Translations under genes and position numbers: made by a program | Assembly: GCA_049645705.1 (NCBI GenBank) | Contig: JBARUK010000028.1 | Location: 18,877 to 82,876, forward strand | Direction: 5' to 3' | DNA from: JBGNFV01 sp049645705 | GTDB taxonomy: Bacteria > Bacteroidota > Bacteroidia > Cytophagales > Cyclobacteriaceae | DNA: 64,000 nt | The notes under the pieces: generated by a model | The model's input: the letters and a program-made list of their open reading frames with translations, nothing else | What the model was told of the DNA's origin: nothing | Databases searched by the model: none | Shown: positions 34,549-44,032 of the stretch, in pieces | Layout: every line of letters starts with the position of its first letter | Numbering within the stretch: position 1 is the stretch's first letter

Positions 34549-35328
34549 CTACTCCTGTCCCTTTTTATCGATGTCCAGAAAATGATTGAATGTATCACCT
34601 CTGAGTCCCAGGCGAATGGTTTCCAAAGGAATAACTTCGTTGGGAGCTATATTGCCAAGGTTTACATTAGTACCCAGTAATTTGATAAACCAAACCTGCT
34701 GGGCTTTTTGGGGGGCCTCCCAGATGATCTTTTCAAAAGGTATCTTAGTAAGGATCTCTTCTACAAGACCACTACGGACCTCACCACTGGAACGGAAAAG
34801 CCCTACATTGCCACCTTCACGCGCTTCGCCTATCACCTTCCAGGCACCGGCATCAAGCTCGGCCTGCATGAGTGCGATCCATTTATAAGGGGGGATTATC
34901 TTTTCGGCATCTTTACTACCCACTTCAGAGAGTACGGTCACCTGCTCGGAGAGCTTACGGATGTACTCGCACTTGATGTCATGTTCCATCTCGACAGAGC
35001 CATCACTCACCTCGGCAAATGAAAGGTCGTACTTATCCAGTACCCTCCTGTAGTCATCGAACTGTCCGCGTATAGCAAAGGCCTCAAACAGCGTCCCCCC
35101 CAGGTAGGTAGGTATACCGGCGGCTTTGTAGAGTCCGATCTTTTCCTTAAGGTTCGGCGTAACATAGGAAGTGGCCCATCCTAACTTGACGATATCGACA
35201 TAGTTGTCACTGACAGAGATAAAATCTTCAACCTCACGAAGACTCAGACCTTTATCCATAGCCATTGTAAACCCATACTGTCTGGGTTTAGCCGTGCGTT
35301 CGGGCACGTTCTCAAGTGTATAATTCAT
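34549..35328 (-). CDS. comA: Phosphosulfolactate synthase (ComA family)
   Basis: 259-residue TIM-barrel enzyme. In archaea ComA adds sulfite to phosphoenolpyruvate, giving (R)-phosphosulfolactate for coenzyme M. Signatures seen: 'GFTMAMDKGLSLREVEDF', 'VDIVKLGWATSYV', 'LKEKIGLYKAAGIPTYLGGT', 'LSFAEVSDGSVEM', 'VLSEVGSKD', and 'DAGAWKVIGEAREGG'. Coenzyme M is not expected in this phylum; sulfolactate or cysteate for sulfonolipids is an inference. comB/comC are not in the window. It overlaps the TPR gene stop by 1 nt (TGATG), showing tight coupling. Confidence 0.88.
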   Translation of the reverse strand: MNYTLENVPERTAKPRQYGFTMAMDKGLSLREVEDFISVSDNYVDIVKLGWATSYVTPNLKEKIGLYKAAGIPTYLGGTLFEAFAIRGQFDDYRRVLDKYDLSFAEVSDGSVEMEHDIKCEYIRKLSEQVTVLSEVGSKDAEKIIPPYKWIALMQAELDAGAWKVIGEAREGGNVGLFRSSGEVRSGLVEEILTKIPFEKIIWEAPQKAQQVWFIKLLGTNVNLGNIAPNEVIPLETIRLGLRGDTFNHFLDIDKKGQE

Positions 35329-36761
35329 CAGGGCTTTTCTTTTCTGAATTGCTCAATAATCTTGAACAGAGCTTTTTGAGTTTCCAGCTTGGGGAAAAAC
35401 TCCAAAAGTAGCGTATGCTTGTCGAAGTTCAAAATTAAGGCATTTTCGAGAAAATTGAAGGCTTCTTTGTATTTGCCGTCGGCTATAAGGTAAGCAGTGG
35501 CCCGGTAGTACAGCTCTGCCTCATCGGGTAGCTCTTCTATACCGTTCATGACTATGTCTACCGCCTCATTATAGTTACCCTGCTCATACAGGATAAGAGA
35601 CCAGTCCAGCCACATCTCATAGTGATTTGGATTGATCAGGCTGGCTTCATAGTAAGCTTCGAGACTGGAGACCACATTACCTACCTGATTTTCAGCATCG
35701 GCAACGGCAAGCCAGTATTCAAAGTTCTCTGCATCTAGCTTCAATGCCTTATTCAGAAAATGTATGCCCTCGTAAGCTCTGTCCTGGCGGATAAGGCAAC
35801 AACCAAGACCAAAGTAGGCCTGGTCGTACATCTGATCTAGTTTGATGGCCTTCTTGAAGTAGGTAATGGCACGCCCGAAGTTCTCGAGCTTCTCGTAGGC
35901 CGCACCTATGTAGTTGTAAATTTCGGCGCTTGCTCCCTCTGCTTCGAGGGTCTTTTCGTAGCACCTGAGGGCTTCTGAATAGTGATCCAGGTTCATATGG
36001 GAGTTTCCCATGTTGAACCACGCAGAGGCAAAATCATCGTCTATGACGGTGGCATAGTCGTATGCGTCTATGGCCTCTTTGAACTTCTCCAGCTTGTTAA
36101 AGATGATACCAAGATTATACCAGGCACTACTGGAATAGGGGTCGGCATCAATGAATTTTTTATAAAAGGTAATACTGCCTTCCAGTTCCCCGATCATATC
36201 CAGACAATAGGCGAGCTCATACAAAGCATTCTCATGATTGAGGTTCTGCTCAATAGCTTGTCTATAGCATTCTATAGCTTCTTTGTAGTTGCTCATACCC
36301 TGATAGGCAAGGCCCATGTGGTAGTATACCTCATCACGCTCCTCACACACATGAATAGCGCGTGAGAACATCTCTATGGCAGACTCGAACTTACCCATAA
36401 GGGAGTAGACCGATCCGGAATAGAAAAGTACGTCGGGGTCATTGGGCTGCAGGTTTCCGGCCTCTTCCAAGAGTTGAAGGGACTCATCAAACCGTTGCAT
36501 ATTGGTCAGTATCTGTGCTTTTTCAAGTCTTAATTCGGTAGAAAACGGATACTGCTCCAAGGCAATATCACAGGCCTTAAGGGCCTTCTTGAAGTTTCCA
36601 CTCTCAAGATAGTGGTCTATAATTTCTTCATACGCTTCAATATCAAAAAAGCAGTAGCTTTTATTCCTCAGGTTCTCCTCGAACTGATTGATCAATTCCT
36701 TACCCTCTTCGCGTCGTTTAAAACTATCTCCCATCCAACTTTTATTTATATCAGCCGGCAT
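35328..36761 (-). CDS. Tetratricopeptide-repeat protein
   Basis: 477 residues with about eleven TPR units running nearly the whole length, for example 'AWYNLGIIFNKLEKFKEAID', 'AWFNMGNSHMNLDHYSEALR', 'AYFGLGCCLIRQDRAYEGIH'. No signal peptide, so a cytoplasmic scaffold is likely. Two possible ATG starts: 36761 and 36734 ('MGDSFKRREEGKELI'). It is the first gene of the TPR-comA-PopT-aroE run and is coupled to comA by a 1-nt overlap. The partner protein is unknown. Confidence 0.88.
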   Translation of the reverse strand: MPADINKSWMGDSFKRREEGKELINQFEENLRNKSYCFFDIEAYEEIIDHYLESGNFKKALKACDIALEQYPFSTELRLEKAQILTNMQRFDESLQLLEEAGNLQPNDPDVLFYSGSVYSLMGKFESAIEMFSRAIHVCEERDEVYYHMGLAYQGMSNYKEAIECYRQAIEQNLNHENALYELAYCLDMIGELEGSITFYKKFIDADPYSSSAWYNLGIIFNKLEKFKEAIDAYDYATVIDDDFASAWFNMGNSHMNLDHYSEALRCYEKTLEAEGASAEIYNYIGAAYEKLENFGRAITYFKKAIKLDQMYDQAYFGLGCCLIRQDRAYEGIHFLNKALKLDAENFEYWLAVADAENQVGNVVSSLEAYYEASLINPNHYEMWLDWSLILYEQGNYNEAVDIVMNGIEELPDEAELYYRATAYLIADGKYKEAFNFLENALILNFDKHTLLLEFFPKLETQKALFKIIEQFRKEKP

Positions 36762-36893
36762 CCATTACGTTCAATTTAACAATTAAACGGATAGATTTGA
36801 TTCGGCTGTAAGATATTTTATACCTGTACTAAAAAAGGTATATGTCTAATGCATAACATCATTTGCCTGAACAGACATCTACCAGCTTACGTA

Positions 36894-37637
36894 CTAAATT
36901 AACTTACTGTTCAGCAGAGGACACGCAAGTGCCTTTTCAAACAGTTTGGAACGAATCACCCGCCCCAGATTATCCAGGTGCCGCTCATGGTGGCAGTCGC
37001 TACCCAGAAAGCTCACGAGTTTGTTTTCGATGAGCCATCCAGCCATTTTACCGGCAGACTTAGCATAATAACCGTTTATCGAGTTCATATTTAGCTGCAG
37101 CAATAACCCCCTTTCTGTAAGTCTGGCCAGTTCATCTTGCTTTTGATGAAAATAGAGGTAGCGCTCCGGGTGGGCCAGTACAGGCTTATACCCGGCAGAC
37201 TGCAACTCGAAAACGGCATGTTCCAGGAAGACCGGTTCATTAATAAACGAAGTTTCTACCAGAACATAGCTGTCACCGAAGCTAAGTATTTCAGAATTGT
37301 CACCTGAAAACCGTTCCATGAAGAACTCATCGAGGTAGTATTCTGCCGCAGCTTCTACCATGATATCCAGCCCGGCCGCATCCACAGCTTGCTTTACATC
37401 ATTGAGTCCGTTACGGATGATCTCCGGGGTGTTCCGGTAAGCATCATGCATAATGTGCGGTGTGGTAATGACCTTTTTATAGCCATACTCCACCATACGT
37501 CCGAGCATATGGATGGTCTGCTCCATGTTCTCGGACCCATCATCAATACCGGGAATGAAATGAGAATGTATATCGACCTGAAACGGAACGGTGGTCCGTC
37601 CGGTGGTCTTATTTTTTCTAAAAAGGTTTTTCAGCAC
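36894..37637 (-). CDS. CpsB/YwqE-type tyrosine-protein phosphatase (PHP domain)
   Basis: 247 residues of the PHP metallophosphatase fold. Metal-ligand motifs seen: 'VDIHSHFIPGIDDGS' (H-x-H), 'ITTPHIMHD', 'VEAAAEYYLDEFF', 'PVLAHPERY' and the final 'LGSDCHHER'. Such enzymes dephosphorylate the C-terminal Tyr cluster of the cognate capsule kinase. The gene abuts the kinase stop directly, and the two were clearly inherited as a pair. Confidence 0.92.
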   Translation of the reverse strand: MLKNLFRKNKTTGRTTVPFQVDIHSHFIPGIDDGSENMEQTIHMLGRMVEYGYKKVITTPHIMHDAYRNTPEIIRNGLNDVKQAVDAAGLDIMVEAAAEYYLDEFFMERFSGDNSEILSFGDSYVLVETSFINEPVFLEHAVFELQSAGYKPVLAHPERYLYFHQKQDELARLTERGLLLQLNMNSINGYYAKSAGKMAGWLIENKLVSFLGSDCHHERHLDNLGRVIRSKLFEKALACPLLNSKLI

Positions 37638-40046
37638 TTAGTTTCTGCTAAAAATTTTCTTCAAAAAAGACTGCTTTTCAGCCTTATTGGGCTCTTCATA
37701 ATACCCCATACCGTATCCGTAACCATAGCCATAGCCATATTCGGCGTATGAGTTGGTGGCATTCAGCACGAGGCACAAATTATCCAGCCTGTTTACTTTC
37801 ACCAAACGATTCACGCTCTTCAGAAAGGCTTTTTTAGAATAATCAGCCCGCACTATATAAATAGGCAAATCGGCTTTTTTCATGGCCAGCATGCCGTCGG
37901 TAACCAAACCTACCGGCGGAGTATCCAATATGACTACATCGTAGAGGCTCTTGGCTTCTTCCAGCAGCCTGTCCATATCACTGCTCATGATAAGCTCGGA
38001 AGGGTTGGGTGGAGTAGGCCCGGCGGAGACTATGTCCAGATTGTCCAGAGTAGTTTTCTGTACACACTCCTGCAAGGTGGTTTTTCCGATGAGCAGCGTA
38101 CTCAGGCCATTAGCTCCGTTTTTGCTTTCAAAAGCTTTGTGAACCTTGGGCCGTCGCATATCGAGGTCCAGTATGAGCACCCGAGAGCCAGACATGGCGA
38201 TGATCCCGCCCAGATTGGATGCTACGAATGTTTTACCCTCACCACTGATAGTGGAAGTCACAGAAATGACCTTGGTTTTCTTTTTGCCTGAGAGAAACTC
38301 CAGGTTTGTACGAATGGATCTGAGGGCTTCACTGACCCCGGATTTGGGCTGCTTGTGCACGATCATCCTGGTTTCAGTAATATTTTCCAGGTGATACGCA
38401 GGGACTGTCCCCAGTACGGGTACATTGGTTATAGCCTCCAGCTCGGACTGACTGGTGACCTTGTTATGCAAGCCATACCTTACTCCTACAAATATGAGGC
38501 TAAATAAAAACCCGGCTACAAGTCCAGCGCCTAGTACCAGACCCTTTTTAGGGTAAATAGGTGAAGAAGCCACGGAAGCACTGCTCAGTATTACAAAGTC
38601 GGTGGTGGTACCGGCCTCTGCTATCTGGAACTCAGCTTTTTTCTCCATAAGCATAAGATAGCGCTCCTCATCCAGGTCATACTTACGCTTCATTTTGGTG
38701 TATTCCATACTCTTACCCGGCAGTGAGGTAAAGTCATCTTCCATCTCCAGCTTGCGGTTATTCACTTCTCCCAGGCGATTGAAGATATTTTCGCGAATGT
38801 TATTCAGTCGCTCAAGTATGGAGGTTTTCAAGAGGTCGAGTTCCTGGTTTTTCTTTTTTACAGCATAGGTATTAGGGTTATAGCTGGTAAGTAGCAGCTC
38901 TTTTTCCTGCACCAGGTTGCTGAACTCTTTTACAAGCTCATTCAGGTCATCCGGCAGGTAATCATTATCTACTAAAAGCTCACCTACTGCTGCCTGATCT
39001 ACTGTTATTTCATCGTATACCTGATTTATAAATCGCAGCCTTTTCTGATAAGAGAATCGCATACTGTCCATTTGCTCCATCAGGCCGATCACCCGACCGA
39101 TATCACTGTTCAGATCAGTGGTTTTATACTCTATAGTAAAGTTTTCGAAGTAGTTTTCATATTGATTTAGCTGGCTCTCAGTAATACTCAACTGCTCATC
39201 GAGAAAATCGATTTTTTGCTTATTGGCTTTGTTTTTTTCCTCACGGGTGTATAGCAGATATAGGGTATCAATGGCATTGACCAGGTCTTTAGCTTTAAAA
39301 GGATTGTGGTCTCTGAAGCTTATCCTGATAGTATTAGCCTTAATGTTATAGGGTATTACCTCAAGCCCGTTATCCAGGTAGTCGATCAGAGCAGGCTCGC
39401 TGTTGATCTTAAAGTAGTATTCCTTATCAGGCAGAGACGGGGAATAATGTTTGGTGGCATATACCTTCATGGTAAAACCACTTTGGTTTATCTCCTCGCC
39501 AAAGCTATGCACACTGCTGTGCTTTGTGCCATTGTGCATGTAGGAGAACCGAAAGGTATTCGGCTGTAGCAATTCTATATCGAACGGCCTATCATAGTAG
39601 GAAGGATCTGTAAGCTCATGTACAACTCTGAAAGGGCTGTTGTTATAGCGCTCGTCATTCAGGAAATTGCCATAGGCATGGTAGGTAGTCTGAAGGTTCA
39701 GCTCATTGATTACCTTATTGAAAAACAGACGCGATCGGATAAGCTCGATCTCGCCGGAGATATTAGTAATCTTGTTTTCATCTACATCCTCCAGGTTGTT
39801 CAAACCCAATACACTGGCCTCGCTCTTGATGTTAAGCTTAAGATCAGAGTTGGACTCGTACAGGGGCTTAGTGTACCGAACGGTAAGGTAGGCCGCCAGG
39901 GTAGTCAAAGCGATAATAAGTATGATCCACGGCAGACTTTTTCTGATAACCAGGAATAGTTTTCCGAAGTCGATCCTATCAAAAAAACTGTCTGAATCCT
40001 CGCTTCCTATGCTTCTTACGCCTATTTCGTATTTATTATCTTCCAA
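37638..40046 (-). CDS. Wzc-type polysaccharide co-polymerase / tyrosine autokinase
   Basis: 802 residues. Wzz-type N-terminal region with one transmembrane helix near 35-55 ('SLPWIILIIALTTLAAYL'), long periplasmic coiled-coil stretch, second helix ('LVLGAGLVAGFLFSLIFVGV'), then a cytoplasmic BY-kinase with Walker A 'TISGEGKTFVASNLG', A-prime 'VLILDLDMRRPK', and B 'VVILDTPPVG'. The tail 'EYGYGYGYGYGMGYYEE' is the autophosphorylated Tyr cluster. It controls chain length/export with the Wza-like lipoprotein upstream and the phosphatase downstream. Confidence 0.94.
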   Translation of the reverse strand: MEDNKYEIGVRSIGSEDSDSFFDRIDFGKLFLVIRKSLPWIILIIALTTLAAYLTVRYTKPLYESNSDLKLNIKSEASVLGLNNLEDVDENKITNISGEIELIRSRLFFNKVINELNLQTTYHAYGNFLNDERYNNSPFRVVHELTDPSYYDRPFDIELLQPNTFRFSYMHNGTKHSSVHSFGEEINQSGFTMKVYATKHYSPSLPDKEYYFKINSEPALIDYLDNGLEVIPYNIKANTIRISFRDHNPFKAKDLVNAIDTLYLLYTREEKNKANKQKIDFLDEQLSITESQLNQYENYFENFTIEYKTTDLNSDIGRVIGLMEQMDSMRFSYQKRLRFINQVYDEITVDQAAVGELLVDNDYLPDDLNELVKEFSNLVQEKELLLTSYNPNTYAVKKKNQELDLLKTSILERLNNIRENIFNRLGEVNNRKLEMEDDFTSLPGKSMEYTKMKRKYDLDEERYLMLMEKKAEFQIAEAGTTTDFVILSSASVASSPIYPKKGLVLGAGLVAGFLFSLIFVGVRYGLHNKVTSQSELEAITNVPVLGTVPAYHLENITETRMIVHKQPKSGVSEALRSIRTNLEFLSGKKKTKVISVTSTISGEGKTFVASNLGGIIAMSGSRVLILDLDMRRPKVHKAFESKNGANGLSTLLIGKTTLQECVQKTTLDNLDIVSAGPTPPNPSELIMSSDMDRLLEEAKSLYDVVILDTPPVGLVTDGMLAMKKADLPIYIVRADYSKKAFLKSVNRLVKVNRLDNLCLVLNATNSYAEYGYGYGYGYGMGYYEEPNKAEKQSFLKKIFSRN

Positions 40047-40055
40047 ATCGGGCTT

Positions 40056-40850
40056 TTAGTTGCTGTTTAAAAGCACAACCGTAAGGCTGAGCAAGCTGGT
40101 AATAACTGAAAGCAGTGGTGCCACATCTCTTATTGATTCTCCCGGACGGTTTATTGGCTCCACGTATATAATATCTCCTGGCATAACACTAAGTGAGGCC
40201 GATTTCATTCCCTCGATGGTAGATAAATCGATCTTCTGTACAATAGGGTCATCAAGATCTCCTCGGATAAGCCTGATATTATCAGCACGATTGTACCGCT
40301 CTATTCCCCCGGACAGTGCCAATACTTCTATGATGCTCATATCCTGGTTTGTAAGAGGAACAACCTGGCCACCCATCCCACCGAGCACGATCACCCGCTT
40401 GTTTACGTAGTTGGATATAACAAAAGGTTCTACAAAGTATTCGCTATAAGAAACCTTGAGTATGCTATCTGCCTGAAACAGCGTGTAGCCTGCTACATCC
40501 ACCTCACCTACTACAGGAAGCCGCACTTTACCATCTTCATAAACAGTATATTCCAGCAGTCGGCGCTCACCGTCCTCACCGGATTCGTCCAGTTCGAAAT
40601 TGGGGTCGATGATACGCTCGCCATTATTGGTAAAAACCTCTACTGTGAGGCGATCATGCGGTCTGATGAGATATGAACGCTCCGCATCGGCTACGGCCAT
40701 ACCTACCTCACCGGAAGGAAAGTCCTCAGCGGTTTTGAACATGATATGCTGCTTATAGGCACTGCATGAGAAGAGACAGCCGGCCAGCAGGACCAGGCTA
40801 CATATGCGTAAGATCAGGTTGTTCAAAATAGACGTTGTATTTACACGCAC
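40056..40850 (-). CDS. Wza-type polysaccharide export lipoprotein (SLBB)
   Basis: 264 residues from the GTG at 40850. This start gives a clean lipoprotein signal, with the hydrophobic stretch 'ILRICSLVLLAGCLFSC' ending at the lipidation Cys; a longer GTG-started form (40934) would add 28 residues and overlap the glycosyltransferase gene. The mature part has the poly-export domain ('YLIRPHDRLTVEVFTNNGER') and an SLBB domain ('RVIVLGGMGGQVVPL', 'IIEVLALSGGIERY'). A hydrophobic C-terminal stretch ('LSVITSLLSLTVVLL') may be the outer-membrane helix. It works with the Wzc-type kinase 9 bp downstream. Confidence 0.9.
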   Translation of the reverse strand: MRVNTTSILNNLILRICSLVLLAGCLFSCSAYKQHIMFKTAEDFPSGEVGMAVADAERSYLIRPHDRLTVEVFTNNGERIIDPNFELDESGEDGERRLLEYTVYEDGKVRLPVVGEVDVAGYTLFQADSILKVSYSEYFVEPFVISNYVNKRVIVLGGMGGQVVPLTNQDMSIIEVLALSGGIERYNRADNIRLIRGDLDDPIVQKIDLSTIEGMKSASLSVMPGDIIYVEPINRPGESIRDVAPLLSVITSLLSLTVVLLNSN

Positions 40851-40902
40851 AAATATAGGTATTCTTTGCAGCCTTTCTGCCTGAGGTGTTATGGCTATGT
40901 AC

Positions 40903-42039
40903 CTATTGTTCAGTTGCTGTAAGCCTTCCGGCACCTGTAGTACAGCTCTCTATGGCGTTAATGTACTTATTTATTACAATTTTTTCGTCAAAACGCTGCT
41001 CGACTATTTTTCTGCCGTTGCAGCCCATGTCTCTTACCAGCTCTTCGTCGGCCTGAGCCATTACTCTCATAGCGTCTGCCAGTGCTGTGACATTCTTTGC
41101 TTCACACAGCAGGCCATTCACTCCATCTTCTACTACATTATTACAGCCGGGCACATTGGTAGCCACTATGGCCCGGCCCATACTAGCGGCTTCAAGCAGG
41201 GTGCGGGGGGTTCCTTCACGGTAGCTTGGCAGTACGATACAGTCTGAGTCTATGACCGGTTGGCGGACATCGCTGGTGGTTCCAAGGTATTCGATAGTGC
41301 CGCTCTCTATCCATTCGTCTACCACATCCAAGGGGATGCCCCTCTTGTGCACGGGGTCTTTTGCTCCCAGCAGCTGAAATCTGGCGTCTACACCATCTGC
41401 TTTCAGTATTCTGGCGGCCTCCACGTATTCGGACACGCCCTTATCGTAGATCAGACGGCTCACCATAAGAAATGTGAAGGGTCTTTTTTGCTGATAGGGC
41501 GCATAGGCAAAACGCCCGATGTCTATCCCGGAACCGGGCAGCAGGGCCGTTATCTGCTCCCGTACCAGTTTCTTCTTTAGAAAAAGATCCCTGTCGTCCG
41601 CATTTTGAAAGAACACAAGCCTGGGAAGGCGAAATACAGCCCGATAGAGTGTAATAGCTGTACGGTTGACGAGATTATCTTTGAGAAAGACGGTGCCCAG
41701 GCCGCTTACGTTATTGATAGCAGGTATACCGAGTGTAGCTGCAGCTATGGTACCATAAATATTTGGTTTGATGGTGTAGTGCAATACGACATCAGGGCGT
41801 ATTCTACTATAGATTTTCCTAAGCTCTGCTATCAGCCCCAAATCGCGAAGCGGGCTGGCCCCGCGGCTGTCCATGGTGACTTTTTGGTAGATGCAGCCTT
41901 CCTGTTCCAGCAATCTGGAAAAATCATCTTCCGGCGCTACAGCATATACCTGGTGCCCATCATCGATGAGGGCTCTGATCAAACCCATCCTGAAGTTGTA
42001 AATATTCCAGGACGTATTCAGTACGATTGCTATCTTCAT
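40903..42039 (-). CDS. Family 4 glycosyltransferase
   Basis: 378 residues, GT-B fold. N-terminal 'MKIAIVLNTSWNIYNFRMGL' and the C-terminal donor-binding part ('VLPSYREGTPRTLLEAASMG' with the E-x7-E motif, then 'AIVATNVPGCNNVVEDGVNG') are typical of GT4. The 'LHYTIKPNIYG' and 'GLGTVF' motifs resemble PglA/CapM-type enzymes that extend undecaprenyl-linked sugars. Sugar specificity is not known. It is the first gene of the export cluster in this window; other sugar genes may lie elsewhere. Confidence 0.9.
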   Translation of the reverse strand: MKIAIVLNTSWNIYNFRMGLIRALIDDGHQVYAVAPEDDFSRLLEQEGCIYQKVTMDSRGASPLRDLGLIAELRKIYSRIRPDVVLHYTIKPNIYGTIAAATLGIPAINNVSGLGTVFLKDNLVNRTAITLYRAVFRLPRLVFFQNADDRDLFLKKKLVREQITALLPGSGIDIGRFAYAPYQQKRPFTFLMVSRLIYDKGVSEYVEAARILKADGVDARFQLLGAKDPVHKRGIPLDVVDEWIESGTIEYLGTTSDVRQPVIDSDCIVLPSYREGTPRTLLEAASMGRAIVATNVPGCNNVVEDGVNGLLCEAKNVTALADAMRVMAQADEELVRDMGCNGRKIVEQRFDEKIVINKYINAIESCTTGAGRLTATEQ

Positions 42040-42383
42040 CTGGCCAAACCTTGATACCGCCTCATACTTTACTGTTCTTCTTCCAGGGGGGTCGGTCTAT
42101 TGGGAAATCAAAATTATACAAATTTTTACTTTTCTGGTCATGCTGTGCCCAATATGGGGCCTCAGGGCGTAAAATAATGAGGTAAATACTACTATAAAAC
42201 AAGCATTACAGAGGTTCTGAATTAAGAATTTCGGATAATCCTGTGCTATAAACTGACTTTTTTGCACCCGTTTCATTAAAATTCAGTTAGTATATTGAAT
42301 GACTGGGAAATTTTCTTCCCTTATTATTGTTATCTACCGGCCTGAACAGAAATAGCCGGTAAACAGAAGAACATATTTTTTGC
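42040..42383. other. Divergent intergenic region, 344 bp
   Basis: Lies between the glycosyltransferase (minus) and hflX (plus). It is AT-rich, with two small hairpins: GGGAAATTTTCTTCCC (42304-42319) and CCGGCCTGAACAGAAATAGCCGG. No convincing -7 box or ORF was found. Confidence 0.4.
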
Positions 42384-43613
42384 ATGATAGAGACCCTTTC
42401 GGTTAACGGAGATAATAGTATACCTGAAACTGCGGTACTGGTGGCACTGGTGACCCGTGAGCAAACCCAGGAGCAGGTAGAGGAATACCTGGAGGAACTG
42501 GCCTTTCTGGCTACTACACTTGGTACGGAAACGAAGAAAATGTATACCCAAAAGCTGGAAAAGCCGGACATACGTACGTTTGTCGGTAAGGGAAAGCTGG
42601 AGGAAATACAGGAGTATGTTACAGCTATGGACATAGGCATGGTCATATTTGACGATGACCTGACACCTTCGCAGCTGAGGAATCTGGAAAAGACTCTGAA
42701 GGTCCGTATTTATGACCGGAGTTTGCTGATCCTGGACATATTTCTGAAACGCGCCCAGACTGCACAGGCAAAAACGCAGGTAGAGCTGGCCCGGTACCAA
42801 TACCTGATGCCTCGCCTTACACGTATGTGGACTCACCTGGAGCGACAGCGAGGTGGCACAGGCACACGTGGTGGTGCCGGTGAGAAGGAGATAGAGACTG
42901 ACCGCCGTATTATCCGCAACCAGATCACGGTGCTGAAAAAGAAACTTGAGAAGATAGAGCGCCAGGGAGAGGTACAGCGCAAAAACCGGAATAACATAGT
43001 AAGGGCCGCACTGGTAGGCTATACTAACGTAGGCAAGTCCACGCTGATGCGGGTACTGACGAAGGCAGATGTACTGGCGGAGGACAAGCTTTTTGCTACG
43101 GTGGATGCCACTGTGCGTAAGGTGGTCATAGACCAGATACCATTTCTGCTGTCAGATACAGTAGGGTTTATTCGTAAGCTTCCTACTCACCTTATAGAGT
43201 CGTTTAAGTCCACTCTGGACGAGATCCGCGAGTCTGATATACTGGTACATGTGATAGACGTGTCGCACCAGAACTTCGAAGAGCACATGCAAGTAGTAAA
43301 CCAGACGCTGTCGGACATAGGTGCAGCGGATAAGCCTACTCTTCTGGTATTTAACAAAATAGACAAGTACAGTCCGGATCAGGACCCTGACCAGGTAACC
43401 GGCCACGATATGGAGGACATCTTTGAGCAGGAAGAGCCGGTCACGATAGAGCAGCTAAAAGAGACATTTATGGCCCGTAACAAGGACGGGGTTGTCTTTA
43501 TATCAGCAGCTAATAATGAAAACATGGACGAACTGAAGGAAAAGCTGGGTGAAATGGTAACGCAGAAGCACTATACCATCTTTCCTAACTACCTGAAGCA
43601 CGATATCTATTGA
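42384..43613 (+). CDS. hflX: Ribosome-associated GTPase HflX
   Basis: 409-residue GTPase that splits stalled ribosomes under stress. N-terminal HflX domain ('KPDIRTFVGKGKLEEI', 'VIFDDDLTPSQLRNLEK', 'LILDIFLKRAQTAQAKTQVE'), the linker 'QRGGTGTRGGAGEKEIE', then the G domain: G1 'VGYTNVGKSTLMRVL', G2 'LFATVDATVR', G3 'DTVGFIRKLP', G4 'FNKIDKY', G5-like 'FISAANNEN'. Length and architecture are typical. It precedes tRNA-Arg, which has its own promoter. Confidence 0.95.
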   Translation: MIETLSVNGDNSIPETAVLVALVTREQTQEQVEEYLEELAFLATTLGTETKKMYTQKLEKPDIRTFVGKGKLEEIQEYVTAMDIGMVIFDDDLTPSQLRNLEKTLKVRIYDRSLLILDIFLKRAQTAQAKTQVELARYQYLMPRLTRMWTHLERQRGGTGTRGGAGEKEIETDRRIIRNQITVLKKKLEKIERQGEVQRKNRNNIVRAALVGYTNVGKSTLMRVLTKADVLAEDKLFATVDATVRKVVIDQIPFLLSDTVGFIRKLPTHLIESFKSTLDEIRESDILVHVIDVSHQNFEEHMQVVNQTLSDIGAADKPTLLVFNKIDKYSPDQDPDQVTGHDMEDIFEQEEPVTIEQLKETFMARNKDGVVFISAANNENMDELKEKLGEMVTQKHYTIFPNYLKHDIY

Positions 43614-43628
43614 AGGGGCCGACTGCCA

Positions 43629-43659
43629 TTGGATAGAATAACATAATTTTCTAATTTTG
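43629..43659 (+). promoter_or_regulatory. Bacteroidota-type promoter of tRNA-Arg
   Basis: TTG (43629-43631), 20 bp, TAATTTTG (43652-43659), perfect consensus, ending 10 bp before the tRNA. Confidence 0.8.
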
Positions 43660-43669
43660 GTGCTCCGAT

Positions 43670-43744
43670 GGCCTCGTAGTTCAATGGATAGAATAGGAGT
43701 TTCCTAAACTCTAGATCTAGGTTCGATTCCTAGCGAGGCTACCA
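43670..43744 (+). tRNA. tRNA-Arg (anticodon CCU)
   Basis: Full cloverleaf with encoded CCA (43742-43744). Acceptor GGCCTCG pairs with CGAGGCT (first pair G-T), D-arm GTTC/GAAT, anticodon stem GGAGT/ACTCT with loop TTCCTAA (CCT at 43703-43705), T-arm 'CTAGGTTCGATTCCTAG'. Reads AGG codons. Confidence 0.95.
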
Positions 43745-43747
43745 CAT

Positions 43748-43786
43748 AGGACAAGGCTGGTTTTTCCGGTCTTGTCCTTTTGTTTT
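43748..43786 (+). terminator. Intrinsic terminator of tRNA-Arg
   Basis: AGGACAAGGCTGG (43748-43760) pairs with CCGGTCTTGTCCT (43766-43778), 13 pairs with two G-T, loop T5, followed by TTTGTTTTT. Confidence 0.8.
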
Positions 43787-43980
43787 TAGGGTAAAAATCG
43801 CGGTTTACAGCGAATAGAAGGCGAAAGACCTCATTGACCCGGATGGTTCGAAAATTATTTCCATAAATGGAAAATTGCTATCAATGGTATTAGCTACGCA
43901 CAGCAAGCTATAAGAATATGACATGGGGTTTTGCCTTGTTGTCTCCCTGCCGGGCAGCTTAATTATAGTCCGGGAACAGA

Positions 43981-44017
43981 AAATGCCGTACAACATCAAG
44001 CTGTACGGCATTTTTAT
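43981..44017. terminator. Bidirectional terminator after the cadherin/DNRLRE gene
   Basis: AAATGCCGTACA (43981-43992) and TGTACGGCATTT (44002-44013), 12 perfect pairs with a 9-nt loop and T-rich flanks on both strands. Confidence 0.7.
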
Positions 44018-44032
44018 TATTCTCTACTAAAT

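Noticed and set aside
43805..44011. 68-codon minus-strand frame
   Set aside because: Its start overlaps the bidirectional terminator at 43981-44013 and it has no protein-like pattern.
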